Below, piece by piece: positions 52,043 to 60,971 of a stretch of DNA of 64,000 nt; the stretch's first letter is position 1, and each line of letters begins with the position of its first letter. Under the pieces are notes generated by a model. The model saw only the letters and a list, made by a program, of their open reading frames with translations, was not told the origin of the DNA and did no database searches. Source of the DNA: Hymenobacter monticola (GTDB lineage Bacteria > Bacteroidota > Bacteroidia > Cytophagales > Hymenobacteraceae); NCBI RefSeq assembly GCF_022811645.1, contig NZ_CP094534.1, positions 5,456,001-5,520,000 of the forward strand. Reading direction: 5' to 3'. The translations under genes and the position numbers were made by a program.

Positions 52043-52810
52043 TTATTTGTTGCCGGGGATGTGGGTCACGCCAGAGCCGTTGGGCGCTACAGTGCCGCCT
52101 TGCCCAGGGGTTTCGGAGGCTTTATCTGCCTGCGCCTGGCCTACCGGACGCTGGTTGAGGTTGTCAGTCATTTCCGTCGAGTCGCTGGCCGTGCCTGCAG
52201 GGCCGCTAGCCACTAGCTTGCTCAGCGCATCCGGACCTTCACCACGCTGGAGCACACGCACATACATGGCGATTTTCCAACGTTCCTCCGGGTTCACGAT
52301 GGAACCGTGGGGCATCATGCGGTTGCGGCCCCATTGGATGACGTGGTAAATGTGGCCGTCGTTCATCGTCTTATAAGCACCAGCCGAGTAGTTCGGCACA
52401 CCTTTAAACTTAGCACCCACTGGACCTTGGCCGTCGCCAGCTTCACCGTGGCAGTGCGAGCAAATGCGCGTGTAGAGAACTTTTCCCTCTTCCAGGTTGG
52501 CTTTGGTATAGGGGAACGGGTTGCGTAGCACCCGTTCGGCAATGCCAACGCTGTCCTTCGGAATGTGGTCGTAGTAGCTCAGCTTGCCGCGCGGGATGGT
52601 GCCATTGGCGGGCGTACGCTCGTTGATGCCAAACGAATTGACGGTGTTAAAGCTGGTTTGGCGCAGAGGCTCGTACGGAATGGATTCGTACATCTCCGGG
52701 GCGTATTCCACGCCGGGGTCGTTTCCGTCGTGGGTGCAGGCCGTCGTGGCCAGCCCCAGGGATAGCAGCAGCGCCGAAACGCGCAGGCTTAGGTTCAGCG
52801 GATGCGTCAT
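52043..52810 (-). CDS. actE: alternative complex III subunit ActE, monoheme cytochrome c lipoprotein
   Basis: 255 residues. The lipoprotein signal ends in LATTAC. Single heme motif CSHCH in KVLYTRICSHCHGEAGDGQG with a later Met candidate in NRMMPHGSIV. The C-terminal ~60 residues are low-complexity (Thr/Gln/Gly). ActE passes electrons from the complex toward oxidase. Its start shares one base with the actD stop (TAATG), implying coupled translation. Confidence 0.95.
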   Translation of the reverse strand: MTHPLNLSLRVSALLLSLGLATTACTHDGNDPGVEYAPEMYESIPYEPLRQTSFNTVNSFGINERTPANGTIPRGKLSYYDHIPKDSVGIAERVLRNPFPYTKANLEEGKVLYTRICSHCHGEAGDGQGPVGAKFKGVPNYSAGAYKTMNDGHIYHVIQWGRNRMMPHGSIVNPEERWKIAMYVRVLQRGEGPDALSKLVASGPAGTASDSTEMTDNLNQRPVGQAQADKASETPGQGGTVAPNGSGVTHIPGNK

Positions 52811-53337
52811 TAGTTATTAGTCATTTCTTTTTGGTTGACTTCCGAAGCGCCGTTGTCGCGCAACAGTTGAGTCAGCCGAGAAAACTGCGAGCCAGTTTCA
52901 TCCAATTCGATGGCCATCACGAACTTATCGTCGGTGGCGCGCACGTCCATTACCGGCACTTTAAACCGCGGGTAAAGACCAGTAATCGTGAAGAAGGTAA
53001 GGGCCATGCCGTGACAGGTGAAGAATACCGTGAGCTCAAAGGCTACGGGCACGAAGGCCGGCAGGCTGATGTGGGGCTTGCCACCGATAATCATCGGCCA
53101 GTCGACACCCAGCATGTAAATCTGCATCCACAGTGCGAACGACAAACCCGTCAGGCCAAAAAAGAAGGCGGCGATGGGCAGGCGCGAGCGTTCGATGCCG
53201 AGGGCATCGTCGATGCCGTGCACCGGATAAGGCGAAAACACGTCGTAGATTTTCACTCCTGCCGCGCGCACGTTTTCAACGGCGTGCAGCAGCACATCTT
53301 CGTCGTCGAAGATGCCGAGGGCATATTGCTTAGTCAT
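52810..53337 (-). CDS. actD: alternative complex III subunit ActD (DUF3341)
   Basis: 175 residues. DUF3341 pattern: YALGIFDDEDVLLHAVENVR, YDVFSPYPVHGIDDALGI and two helices (IAAFFFGLTGLSFALWMQIY, FVPVAFELTVFFTCHGMALT). A small membrane subunit without cofactor. Overlaps the actC stop by 8 bases and actE by one base. Confidence 0.95.
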   Translation of the reverse strand: MTKQYALGIFDDEDVLLHAVENVRAAGVKIYDVFSPYPVHGIDDALGIERSRLPIAAFFFGLTGLSFALWMQIYMLGVDWPMIIGGKPHISLPAFVPVAFELTVFFTCHGMALTFFTITGLYPRFKVPVMDVRATDDKFVMAIELDETGSQFSRLTQLLRDNGASEVNQKEMTNN

Positions 53338-54784
53338 GCTGGTTGTGGGTTACAGGTGCCGAAGCCGGAGCCCCGTGGGTGGCCGGATGATGAGCGTGCG
53401 CAGCGTGGGCCTTGGGGTTGTAGGTGGGGCCGTTGTCGCCAGTGTACTTCAGGATGGTTTTCACTTCAGCCATGTTAATCACAGGGAAGAACTTGGCGAA
53501 GAGCAGGAACAAGGTGAAGAACAAGCCCAGCGTGCCGAGGTACAGGCCGATGTCGATGATAGAGGGCGAGAACATGGCCCAGCTCGACGGCAGGTAGTCG
53601 CGGTGCAGCGAGGTTACGATGATTACGAAGCGCTCGAACCACATCCCGATGTTCACGATGATGGACAGCACGAAGGTGAGGCCGATGCTGTAGCGCACGC
53701 GGCGCAGCCACACCAGCTGCGGCGTAATCACGTTGCAGGTCATCATCGACCAGTAGGCCCACCAGTAAGGACCGGTAGCACGGTTGATGAAGGCATAACC
53801 TTCAAACTCTACCTGCGAGTACCAGGCGATAAAGAACTCCGTGATGTAAGCCACACCCACGATGGAGCCGGTTACCATCATGATTTTGTTCATCAACGCG
53901 ATGTGCTCCAGCGTGATGTAGTCTTCGAGGCGGAACACCACACGGGTAATCAGCATCAGTGTGAGTACCATGGCGAAGCCAGAGAAGATAGCACCTGCCA
54001 CGAAGTAGGGCGGGAAGATGGTGGTGTGCCAACCTGGTACCACCGAGGTAGCAAAGTCCATCGACACAATGGTATGTACCGAGAGTACCAGCGGAGTCGA
54101 AACGCCGGCCAGAATCAGCGAAACGGTTTCGTAGCGCGACCAAGCTTTGGCCGAGCCTTTCCAGCCGAAGCTTAGCATGGAGTAGCTAAAGCGGGCGATG
54201 GGGCCCTTTGCGCGGTCACGAATAGAAGCGAAGTCGGGAATCAGACCGATGTACCAGAACACCAGCGACACAGTGAAGTAGGTCGAGATGGCGAATACGT
54301 CCCATAGCAGCGGCGAATTAAAGTTGGCCCACAGCGAACCGAACGTATTTTGCAGCGGGAATACCCAGAAAGCCAACCACGGGCGGCCCATGTGCAACAC
54401 CGGGAACATGGCGGCGCAGATTACGGCGAAGATGGTCATAGCCTCGGCCGCGCGGTTGATGGAGCTCCGCCACTTCTGACGGAATAGCAGCAGTACCGCC
54501 GAAATCAGCGTACCGGCGTGGCCGATACCTACCCACCACACGAAGTTGGTGATGTCCCAGGCCCAGTTAACGGTTTTGTTCAGACCCCACTCGCCGATGC
54601 CGTACCACACGGTGCGGTACACCGAGTAGAAGAATACACCGAGGAAGAAGAGGGCCACGCTCAGGGCCGCCATCCAACGCAGGTTGGGTTTGGCCTCTAC
54701 CTGATAGCAAATGTCCTGCGTGACGTCGTGTAACGTCTTACCGCCGGTTACGAGCGGCTCGCGTAAGGATGATACGTGCTGCAT
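53330..54784 (-). CDS. actC: alternative complex III subunit ActC (NrfD/PsrC family)
   Basis: 484 residues, ten helices; the main quinol-oxidising membrane subunit. Marks: TNFVWWVGIGHAGTLISAVL, RAAEAMTIFAVICAAMFPVL, SMDFATSVVPGWHTTIFPPY and VGIAYITEF-type helices near 290-310. The C-terminal ~25 residues are His/Ala/Pro-rich (HAAHAHHPATHG ... HNQHD). It follows actB by 12 bases. Confidence 0.96.
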   Translation of the reverse strand: MQHVSSLREPLVTGGKTLHDVTQDICYQVEAKPNLRWMAALSVALFFLGVFFYSVYRTVWYGIGEWGLNKTVNWAWDITNFVWWVGIGHAGTLISAVLLLFRQKWRSSINRAAEAMTIFAVICAAMFPVLHMGRPWLAFWVFPLQNTFGSLWANFNSPLLWDVFAISTYFTVSLVFWYIGLIPDFASIRDRAKGPIARFSYSMLSFGWKGSAKAWSRYETVSLILAGVSTPLVLSVHTIVSMDFATSVVPGWHTTIFPPYFVAGAIFSGFAMVLTLMLITRVVFRLEDYITLEHIALMNKIMMVTGSIVGVAYITEFFIAWYSQVEFEGYAFINRATGPYWWAYWSMMTCNVITPQLVWLRRVRYSIGLTFVLSIIVNIGMWFERFVIIVTSLHRDYLPSSWAMFSPSIIDIGLYLGTLGLFFTLFLLFAKFFPVINMAEVKTILKYTGDNGPTYNPKAHAAHAHHPATHGAPASAPVTHNQHD

Positions 54785-54796
54785 ATATGGTAAGAA

Positions 54797-57700
54797 TTAA
54801 GCGTTTTCTTTAGCGAAGAACTCCGACTCGGCGTTGCGAATCTTCGTCAGGTACGTCACGTTCGGCTGCACGTTGATGGAGTCGAGCGAGTGGAAGGCGC
54901 GTTCCCCGTCTTCACGGCTCAGCAGCTGGCTGATGCGGCTGTTGGGGTCCTTCATGTCACCAAATACGATGGCTTCGGTGGGGCAGGATTGGGCGCAGGC
55001 CGTCACAATCTCGCCGTCTTTCGGACGACGCTTTTGCTTCTTGGCTTCGAGCTTACCGAGCTGAATGCGCTGCACGCAGAACGAGCATTTCTCCATCACA
55101 CCGCGGGCACGAACCGTTACGTCTGGGTTCAGCACCATACGACCGAGGTCGGTGAACATGTGGCCGTTCACAATTTCGAACTTCTCATTTGAGTAGTACG
55201 AAAACCAGTTGAAACGACGCACTTTATACGGGCAGTTGTTGGCGCAGTAGCGCGTGCCAATGCAACGGTTGTAAGTCATCTGGTTGAGACCTTCTGAACT
55301 GTGCGTGGTAGCGAGTACCGGGCACACCGTTTCGCAGGGAGCGTGGTTGCACTGCTGGCACATCATCGGCTGGTGAATCACCTGCGGGTTCTCCGAAGGG
55401 TCTTCCATAGCCGCGTAGGTATCCAGCTTGCCTTTGGTTTCGAACGAATCCTTGTGCGTGTCGGAGCTGTAGTAGCGGTCAATGCGCATCCAGTGCATCT
55501 CGCGGCGGTTAATTACCTGCTGCTTGCCTACTACGGCCACATTGTTCTCGGTCTGGCAACCAATCACGCACGAGCCGCAGCCGATGCACGAGTTGAGGTC
55601 GATGGCCATCCCCCAGTGGTGGTTGTTGTACTGGTAGTCCTGCCACAAGGAAACCTTGTTTGGAGCTTCCAGCCCATCAGGCGTAGCAATCTTTTCGTAC
55701 TCGGTTACTTCCTTGGGGTTCTCTTTGTACTTAGCCAGCGTGTTTTCCTGCACCACCGGGCGGCGGTCCATCAACGTCTGGTGCGTCTGCGTCTGGGCGA
55801 TGGGCGAAGTAGCGCCGGTCTTGGCCAGGGTCACCACGTTCATGTACTGAATACCGTTGCTGGTCATGGCCAGCGGAGCGGCGTTCTCCCCTACTTTATC
55901 ACCAGCCTTACCGGCCAACGTGCGGCCGTAGCCGAGGGCAATGCTCACCGTGCCATTAGCCTGGCCGGGCTGAATCAGCACAGGCAGTTCGATGCTGCGG
56001 CCGTTGGCGGTTATTTTCAGTACATCGCCTTGCTCCCATTTGTTGGCATCAGCCACAGCCATGCTACGCGGCACAGCCACGTAGTTGCCCCAGGTTGCTT
56101 TCGAAACTGGGTCGGGCAATTCTTGAAGGAAGGGGTTGTTGGCATCACAGCCGGAAGTGCTCATGCCTACTTTCTCGTAGAGCGCAAGCTCAATTCCGTT
56201 CGGCTTCGGAGCGCCGCTGATTTGAGCGGCAGCAGCGGCCGGGCTCATGGCCGGCGTGATGGGGGCCGTGGCGGCGGGCAGGGCCGTACCCATCAATACG
56301 CCATCGTGCACTGCCTTATCCCAGGCAGCATCAGTTGGGGTGATGCCGCGCCAGTTAGCACGCAGGTATTTGTAGTAAGAAGTATTGTTGCCAGCCCATT
56401 TCAGCAAGCTTTCCTGCGCTTGACGCGTGGTGAAAAGTGGCGTAATTACGGGCTGAGCGAGACTGAGGTAGCCGGCTTTGGGCTCGAAGTCGTTCCACGA
56501 CTCCAGCCAGTGGTTGTCGGGAGCAGCGTATTGGCAGAGGCTGCCGGTTTCGTCCAGACGGTCGTTGAGCGAGATGGTCAGCGGCACTTTAGCAATGCCT
56601 GCCTTCACCTTGTCGCCCAGCGGGTGGTTGAACACCGGGTTGGCGTTGTAGAAAATGACGGCGCCCACTGAGCCGCTGTTCATATCATTTACCAGCGCTG
56701 CCATGCGGGCATCGTCGCCCTGGCGCACGTTGCTGGCGGCGGTACCGATGGTGGTACCAGCGTTGCCCAGCGACTGGTTGATGGCGGTAACCAGCGTCTG
56801 TACGGCCGGGTCATTCGAGCCCGATACCACGAGGCCGGTGCGGCCAGCGGCTTTCAGTTCGGCAGCGGCCATGCCTAGTTTGGTTTTCGGGTCGGCGCCA
56901 GCACCGTTTACTACGGCATTGTACAGGGCCAGCGCGGTGGCACCCATTTCCGAGGGCTTCACCGGAACGCGCACATCGGCGTTGGTGCCAGTGAGCGACA
57001 TATTGGTTTCGAACTGGAAGTGGCGCGACATCGTGCGCTTGCTCGAGTTCACCTTGCGGTTTACCACGTACTGCTTAGCGTACTCAACCGGCGAAATCCA
57101 GGTGCCGAGGAAGTCGGCACCGAGGCTCACAATCACCGTGGCTTGGCTAAAGTCGTAGCCGGGAACCACGCCACCGTTGGCTTGCAGCAGGGCGCTGGCC
57201 GACTGCGCATCGTACATCACGTGCGTGGTGTTAGGGTAGCGGCTGGCGAACTCGGCGATGGCCTTCTTCGTGCTGGGGCTGATAATGGTGGGCGACACGA
57301 TGGCGATGCGGCCCGTGGTGCTGGCCAGCTTCGTGCGGATTTCCTGGTCTACCTGGCTCACCTCGGCCTTCTGGCCTTTGATAGCAAAGTGCTGCAGGCG
57401 GCCACCGTCGTAAAGGCTCAGCACAGCGGCTTGCGCGCGGGCCGACAAACCACCGCGGGTGATGGGCGACTCGGGGTTGCCTTCAAGCTTGATAGGACGA
57501 CCTTCGCGCGACTTCACCAGTACGGAGTTGTAATCAGCCCCGGTGAAGTAAGTGGAAGCGTAGTAGTTGGCAATCGTCGGGTCAATCTCCTCGGGCTTGT
57601 TCAGGTAAGGAATGGCTTTGCGGACGGGCGTCTCGCACGAAGCCAAGGTGGCAGCAGCCACCCCAAAACCCATTAGTTTGAGGAAGTCACGACGGGGGGC

Positions 57701-57814
57701 CGACGTCGCATCTTTGCTTTCGTGGCTCTCCTTCACCGGCATGAACTCGGCGAACGCCGACTGCATGAACTCCGGGGTGTTGTCCAGTTCCTCAATTCCT
57801 TTCCAGTACTTCAT
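54797..57814 (-). CDS. actB: alternative complex III subunit ActB (Tat-type, molybdopterin-like plus Fe-S domains)
   Basis: 1005 residues. The twin-arginine motif R41-R42 in [20 protein letters not shown] directs export. The large N-terminal domain resembles molybdopterin oxidoreductases, but family members have no bound cofactor. The C-terminal ferredoxin-like domain holds four cysteine clusters: [36 protein letters not shown] and [16 protein letters not shown] with a later CAQSC. They fit three [4Fe-4S] and one [3Fe-4S] centres as in other ActB. It is periplasm-facing. Confidence 0.97.
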   Translation of the reverse strand: MKYWKGIEELDNTPEFMQSAFAEFMPVKESHESKDATSAPRRDFLKLMGFGVAAATLASCETPVRKAIPYLNKPEEIDPTIANYYASTYFTGADYNSVLVKSREGRPIKLEGNPESPITRGGLSARAQAAVLSLYDGGRLQHFAIKGQKAEVSQVDQEIRTKLASTTGRIAIVSPTIISPSTKKAIAEFASRYPNTTHVMYDAQSASALLQANGGVVPGYDFSQATVIVSLGADFLGTWISPVEYAKQYVVNRKVNSSKRTMSRHFQFETNMSLTGTNADVRVPVKPSEMGATALALYNAVVNGAGADPKTKLGMAAAELKAAGRTGLVVSGSNDPAVQTLVTAINQSLGNAGTTIGTAASNVRQGDDARMAALVNDMNSGSVGAVIFYNANPVFNHPLGDKVKAGIAKVPLTISLNDRLDETGSLCQYAAPDNHWLESWNDFEPKAGYLSLAQPVITPLFTTRQAQESLLKWAGNNTSYYKYLRANWRGITPTDAAWDKAVHDGVLMGTALPAATAPITPAMSPAAAAAQISGAPKPNGIELALYEKVGMSTSGCDANNPFLQELPDPVSKATWGNYVAVPRSMAVADANKWEQGDVLKITANGRSIELPVLIQPGQANGTVSIALGYGRTLAGKAGDKVGENAAPLAMTSNGIQYMNVVTLAKTGATSPIAQTQTHQTLMDRRPVVQENTLAKYKENPKEVTEYEKIATPDGLEAPNKVSLWQDYQYNNHHWGMAIDLNSCIGCGSCVIGCQTENNVAVVGKQQVINRREMHWMRIDRYYSSDTHKDSFETKGKLDTYAAMEDPSENPQVIHQPMMCQQCNHAPCETVCPVLATTHSSEGLNQMTYNRCIGTRYCANNCPYKVRRFNWFSYYSNEKFEIVNGHMFTDLGRMVLNPDVTVRARGVMEKCSFCVQRIQLGKLEAKKQKRRPKDGEIVTACAQSCPTEAIVFGDMKDPNSRISQLLSREDGERAFHSLDSINVQPNVTYLTKIRNAESEFFAKENA

Positions 57815-57823
57815 TTGAAATGG

Positions 57824-57898
57824 TAATCAGTAATCAGTATTGGGTAGTCAGTAATCAGGGGCAGTAGTCTCAATACTGACTACCCAGTATTGACTACA
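57824..57898. repeat. heptamer-phased inverted repeat C (TAATCAG family)
   Basis: Five consecutive 7-nt units at 57824-57858 (TAATCAG three times, TATTGGG, TAGTCAG) face four complementary units at 57871-57898. The central 13 bases (TGGGTAGTCAGTA) pair perfectly. It lies between actA and actB. Confidence 0.85.
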
Positions 57899-57912
57899 AT
57901 AGAATCAATTTA

Positions 57913-59244
57913 TTAGTAGTGGCACTTCGAGCACTCGGTGCCGCCGTTCGACGACACAGTGAAGGGAGCACCGGCATTCTTGGTGTCGTGCAGCTTCACG
58001 AGGTTGTCGTAGTACTTGTTGTCCTTCGTGTTGAGGGGCATCTCGCGGTGGCAGTTGATGCACCAGCCCATGGTGAGAGCCGAGTACTGGTACACCACTT
58101 CCATGTTCTGGATGGGGCCGTGGCAGGTCTGGCACTGGAGGCCGGCCACCTGCGTGTGCTGCGAGTGGTTGAAGTAAGCCAAGTCGGGCAGGTTGTGCAC
58201 GCGCACCCACTGGATGGGCTGCTTGCGCTCGATGGCGCGGTAGATTTTCTTGATTTCGGGCGACTCCGTCTTAATCTGCGAGTGGCAGTTCATGCAGATG
58301 TTGGCCGAAGGAATGTTGGCCGACTTGGCCTTGTACACCGACGTGTGGCAGTAGGCGCAGTTAATCTGGTGCTCGCCAGCGTGCAGCTTGTGCGAGAAAG
58401 CAATGGGCTGGGTAGGCTGGTAGCCCTGGGTCAGACCTACAGCCATCACGCTTTGCACACCTTCATAAAGTAAAACCAAGGCGAAAACGGCTCCTACAAT
58501 GCCGCGCAGCACGGGCGAGCGGTACAGCTTGCCCCAGTCGAAGCGCTGCTCCAGAATCTCGATGTCGCGGCCGTCGAGGTCTTTGCGGCCACGTAGCACG
58601 TCTTTCATCAGGTTGCCAATGATAACCAGCGTCACCACCAGCACAATCAGCACCACCACGAGGACAATTAGCAGAATGTCCATGTACTTGCCAGCACCTG
58701 CTTCGGCACCAGTAGCATCAGCTTTGCCATCGGCTTGAGCAGCGTTACCAGCAGTTGCACCGCCGGTAGCAGCGGTAGCTGTGCCTTCCTGCGAAGTCAC
58801 ATAAGCCAGAATCGAGGTAATCTCCTTGTCCGACAGGGCGAACGAGGGCATCTGCTGCTTGTTGAACTTGTTGAAAAGGGCTACAGCGTATTCGTCGCCG
58901 CTGGCTACTACTTTGCTCGAGTTCTTAATCCACGGAATCAGCCAGGAAACGGGGCGGCGCTTGGTGATACCGGCCAAGGCGGGGCCCACTACCTGCTCGT
59001 TGACAGCGTGGCACTGAGCGCAGTTGCCTTTGAAGAGGGCATCGCCGGCGGCAACAGCTGCGGCATCACCACCGCCTGCAGCGGGGGCCGTGGCCGTAGC
59101 CGGGGTAGCAGCAGCGGTGGCGCCGGGGGCAACCCCTTCTTTTTTCACGTCGGCAGCTTGGGCCGAAGCCTGCTGAACGCCGGCAAACGTGAGCACGAGG
59201 GCCAGCAACAGATGAGGTAACGAACGTAGTCGAAGGCTATTCAT
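57913..59244 (-). CDS. actA: alternative complex III subunit ActA, six-heme cytochrome c
   Basis: 443 residues. A signal peptide (LLLALVLTFAGVQQASAQ) and Ala/Thr-rich linker lead to a mono-heme cytochrome c domain (CAQCH at 75-79). Then come two helices (ILLIVLVVVLIVLVVTLVII, VGAVFALVLLYEGVQSVMAV) and the canonical pentaheme part (CAYCH, CMNCH, CQTCH, CINCH and terminal CSKCH). Standard ActA has five hemes, so the N-terminal domain is a fusion. First gene of the operon, with its promoter 48 bases upstream. Confidence 0.95.
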   Translation of the reverse strand: MNSLRLRSLPHLLLALVLTFAGVQQASAQAADVKKEGVAPGATAAATPATATAPAAGGGDAAAVAAGDALFKGNCAQCHAVNEQVVGPALAGITKRRPVSWLIPWIKNSSKVVASGDEYAVALFNKFNKQQMPSFALSDKEITSILAYVTSQEGTATAATGGATAGNAAQADGKADATGAEAGAGKYMDILLIVLVVVLIVLVVTLVIIGNLMKDVLRGRKDLDGRDIEILEQRFDWGKLYRSPVLRGIVGAVFALVLLYEGVQSVMAVGLTQGYQPTQPIAFSHKLHAGEHQINCAYCHTSVYKAKSANIPSANICMNCHSQIKTESPEIKKIYRAIERKQPIQWVRVHNLPDLAYFNHSQHTQVAGLQCQTCHGPIQNMEVVYQYSALTMGWCINCHREMPLNTKDNKYYDNLVKLHDTKNAGAPFTVSSNGGTECSKCHY

Positions 59245-59291
59245 ACGGGAAATAGACGGTAAAACGAAACGCTAGGGGCATTTCAAGGCCA

Positions 59292-59321
59292 CAAATGTAG
59301 GTCAGGAATCGTAGGCGGCAA
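59292..59321 (-). promoter_or_regulatory. promoter of the act-cox operon
   Basis: On the minus strand TTG (59321-59319) is followed after 19 nt by TACATTTG (59299-59292), an exact match to the Bacteroidota consensus. The leader to ATG 59244 is about 42 nt. Confidence 0.7.
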
Positions 59322-59324
59322 AAA

Positions 59325-59600
59325 GCACGAAGTCATTTTTGGCCCTAGCGCGAGCTCTTAAAGCTTATTTAGAATAATGCTAAATAGCGCACTGCCGCAT
59401 CTTCCTGAAATGCTTGTGGATAGTTAAATCAGCGAGGCGCTATGCTCGCGATGATACTTTTTCTTCTGCCGGACGCTGTGTATGCTGGCTTAATGCCGAA
59501 TGGAGACAACCTGCGCCCGTGCTGGGGACAATGTTGGCATACCTAATATATAGAAGGGTCGGAATAAGATGCGCCGATAGCAAATACCTCCAAGGCATAC
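59325..59600. other. intergenic region between actA and rpsF
   Basis: No convincing gene on either strand. Apart from the dyad at 59366-59386 and the two divergent promoters at its borders, I see no RNA gene or terminator. Its composition is more AT-rich than the coding flanks. Confidence 0.6.
59366..59386. promoter_or_regulatory. AT-rich dyad between divergent operons, candidate operator
   Basis: TATTTAG at 59366-59372 and CTAAATA at 59380-59386 form a perfect 7-bp dyad around AATAATG. It lies about 45 bases upstream of the act promoter. Its length and spacing fit a dimeric repressor or activator site; the protein is unknown. Confidence 0.4.
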
Positions 59601-59631
59601 TTGGCAATGTAACGGAATGTCAGTACATTTG
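59601..59631 (+). promoter_or_regulatory. promoter of the rpsF-rpsR-rplI operon
   Basis: TTG at 59601-59603, 20-nt spacer, TACATTTG at 59624-59631, an exact consensus. The leader to ATG 59675 is about 40 nt and contains CAATTCA three times (59637, 59650 and 59657). Confidence 0.7.
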
Positions 59632-59674
59632 CACCCCAATTCATTTTTTCAATTCACAATTCACCACCATCGTA

Positions 59675-60052
59675 ATGGAAGTTAGAAATTACGAGACGGT
59701 CTTCATTGTGACTCCCGTGCTGAACGAGAGCCAAGTGCAAGAAACGGTCGAGAAGTTCACCCAGGTGCTTAAGGAAAATAGCGCCGCCATTGTATCCACC
59801 GAAGCCTGGGGCCTGCGCAAGCTGGCGTACCCAATTCAAAAGAAGAGCACCGGCTACTACTTCTGCGTCACCTTCACGGGTGAAGGCAATGTAGTAGATA
59901 CCCTGGAGCTGGCATTCCGCCGCGACGAGCGGGTTATCCGCTTCCTCACGACCGTGCTCGATAAGCACGCCGTGGAGTACAACAACCGCCGCCGCAACGG
60001 CGAAATGAACCAGCAGAAGGCGGCCAAAGAAACCGAAGCCGTAGCCCAATAA
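59675..60052 (+). CDS. rpsF: 30S ribosomal protein S6
   Basis: 125 residues from ATG 59675 (the frame is open much further upstream, but the S6 fold begins at [16 protein letters not shown]). Marks: [48 protein letters not shown]. The Lys/Glu-rich tail is usual. S6 binds 16S rRNA together with S18, encoded 12 bases downstream. Confidence 0.97.
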   Translation: MEVRNYETVFIVTPVLNESQVQETVEKFTQVLKENSAAIVSTEAWGLRKLAYPIQKKSTGYYFCVTFTGEGNVVDTLELAFRRDERVIRFLTTVLDKHAVEYNNRRRNGEMNQQKAAKETEAVAQ

Positions 60053-60064
60053 CCTAGCAACGAC

Positions 60065-60340
60065 ATGGCATCTCCCGCATTCAACCGCAACAACGACCGG
60101 TCGGCTAACAATAAGCCCCAGGACAACCGCAAGAAATACTGCCGCTTCAAGAAAAACGGCATTAAATACGTGGACTACAAAGACCCGAACTTCCTGCTGA
60201 AGTTTGTGAACGAGCAGGGCCGCGTGCTGCCCCGCCGCCTCACCGGCACCAGCCTGAAATTCCAGCGCAAAGTGACCCAGGCTATCGCCAAAGCCCGTCA
60301 CCTCGCCCTGATGCCGTACGTAGCCGACGCCCTGAAATAA
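60065..60340 (+). CDS. rpsR: 30S ribosomal protein S18
   Basis: 91 residues, with [38 protein letters not shown] and the C-terminal [15 protein letters not shown] of S18. It forms a heterodimer with S6 on the 30S platform. The following spacer to rplI is 90 bases and is filled by a strong hairpin repeat, longer than expected in this conserved operon. Confidence 0.97.
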   Translation: MASPAFNRNNDRSANNKPQDNRKKYCRFKKNGIKYVDYKDPNFLLKFVNEQGRVLPRRLTGTSLKFQRKVTQAIAKARHLALMPYVADALK

Positions 60341-60341
60341 A

Positions 60342-60418
60342 TTTTGAATGTTGAGTGTTGAGTGTTGAAGGTTGAGCGTGGATTTTCCAACTCAACCTTC
60401 AACACTCAACACTCAGAA
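60342..60418. repeat. heptamer-phased inverted repeat B (TGTTGAG family)
   Basis: Five 7-nt units at 60342-60376 face four complementary units at 60391-60418. The 25 bases 60352-60376 pair perfectly with 60391-60415 around a 14-nt loop. Located between rpsR and rplI. It begins with the same two units (TTTTGAA, TGTTGAG) as repeat A. Confidence 0.92.
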
Positions 60419-60430
60419 TTTCTGCAAGAC

Positions 60431-60874
60431 ATGGAAATCATCCTCAAAGACGACGTTAAGGGCCTCGGGTACAAGAACGACATCGTGACCGTGAAATCGG
60501 GCTACGGTCGTAACTTCCTGCTGCCGCAGGGCCTGGCTATGCTGGCCGACAAAACCAACAAGAAAATCACGGCCGAGAACGTGCGTCAAGCCGCTCACAA
60601 AGCCGACAAAATCAAAGGTGACGCCCAAGCCATTGCCGACCAAATCGGTGAAACCGTGCTGGAAATTCCGGCCAAGGTGGGCGAGAGCGGCAAAATCTTT
60701 GGCCGCGTGACCACCCTGCAGCTCGCTGACGCTCTGAAAGCAAAGGGCGTGGACGTTGACCGCAAGCGTTTGTCGTTCGACCAGGAGCCTACGGCTGCTG
60801 GCGACTACACCGCTACCGCCAACCTGCACAAGGAAGTGAAGCACACGGTGAAATTCCGCGTGGTGGCTGAGTAG
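60431..60874 (+). CDS. rplI: 50S ribosomal protein L9
   Basis: 147 residues from ATG 60431; an in-frame extension upstream would translate the hairpin repeat and is rejected. L9 pattern: MEIILKDDVKGLGYKND, VTVKSGYGRNFLLPQGLA, then a long helix and the C-terminal domain (GKIFGRVTTLQLADALK). It binds 23S rRNA at the L1 stalk base. Last gene of the operon, followed by a terminator. Confidence 0.97.
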   Translation: MEIILKDDVKGLGYKNDIVTVKSGYGRNFLLPQGLAMLADKTNKKITAENVRQAAHKADKIKGDAQAIADQIGETVLEIPAKVGESGKIFGRVTTLQLADALKAKGVDVDRKRLSFDQEPTAAGDYTATANLHKEVKHTVKFRVVAE

Positions 60875-60895
60875 TTTCGGCCTGCACTTTGTTTG

Positions 60896-60926
60896 AAAAG
60901 CCCTGCCTGCCGGCAGGGCTTTTTTT
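60896..60926 (+). terminator. Rho-independent terminator of the ribosomal operon
   Basis: AGCCCTGCC (60899-60907) pairs with 60912-60920 around TGCC and is followed by seven T. Confidence 0.9.
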
Positions 60927-60958
60927 ATGCTGCCCCGGCGCTATATGGGCCGGCGGGC

Positions 60959-60966
60959 TATTTTTG
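60959..60966 (+). promoter_or_regulatory. candidate -7 element TATTTTTG, 5 nt before the GSCFA start
   Basis: Exact match to TAnnTTTG. ATG 60972 follows after only 5 nt, so a transcript from it would be leaderless. No clear -33 box. Confidence 0.4.
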
Positions 60967-60971
60967 CTTTG

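Noticed and set aside
52801..52830. TTAGTTA/TTAGTCA at the actD-actE overlap as another heptamer repeat
   Set aside because: Only two units, and they are explained by the coding end of ActD (MTNN and its stop).
55301..56671. 456-codon plus-strand frame inside actB
   Set aside because: ActB is unmistakable on the minus strand (Tat signal, four Fe-S cysteine sets); the opposite frame has no domain.
59414..59674. N-terminal extension of S6
   Set aside because: The consensus promoter (59601-59631) lies inside it and S6 begins at [10 protein letters not shown].
60362..60430. N-terminal extension of L9 through the hairpin repeat
   Set aside because: L9 proteins begin at MEIILKDDVKG; the extension only translates repeat DNA.
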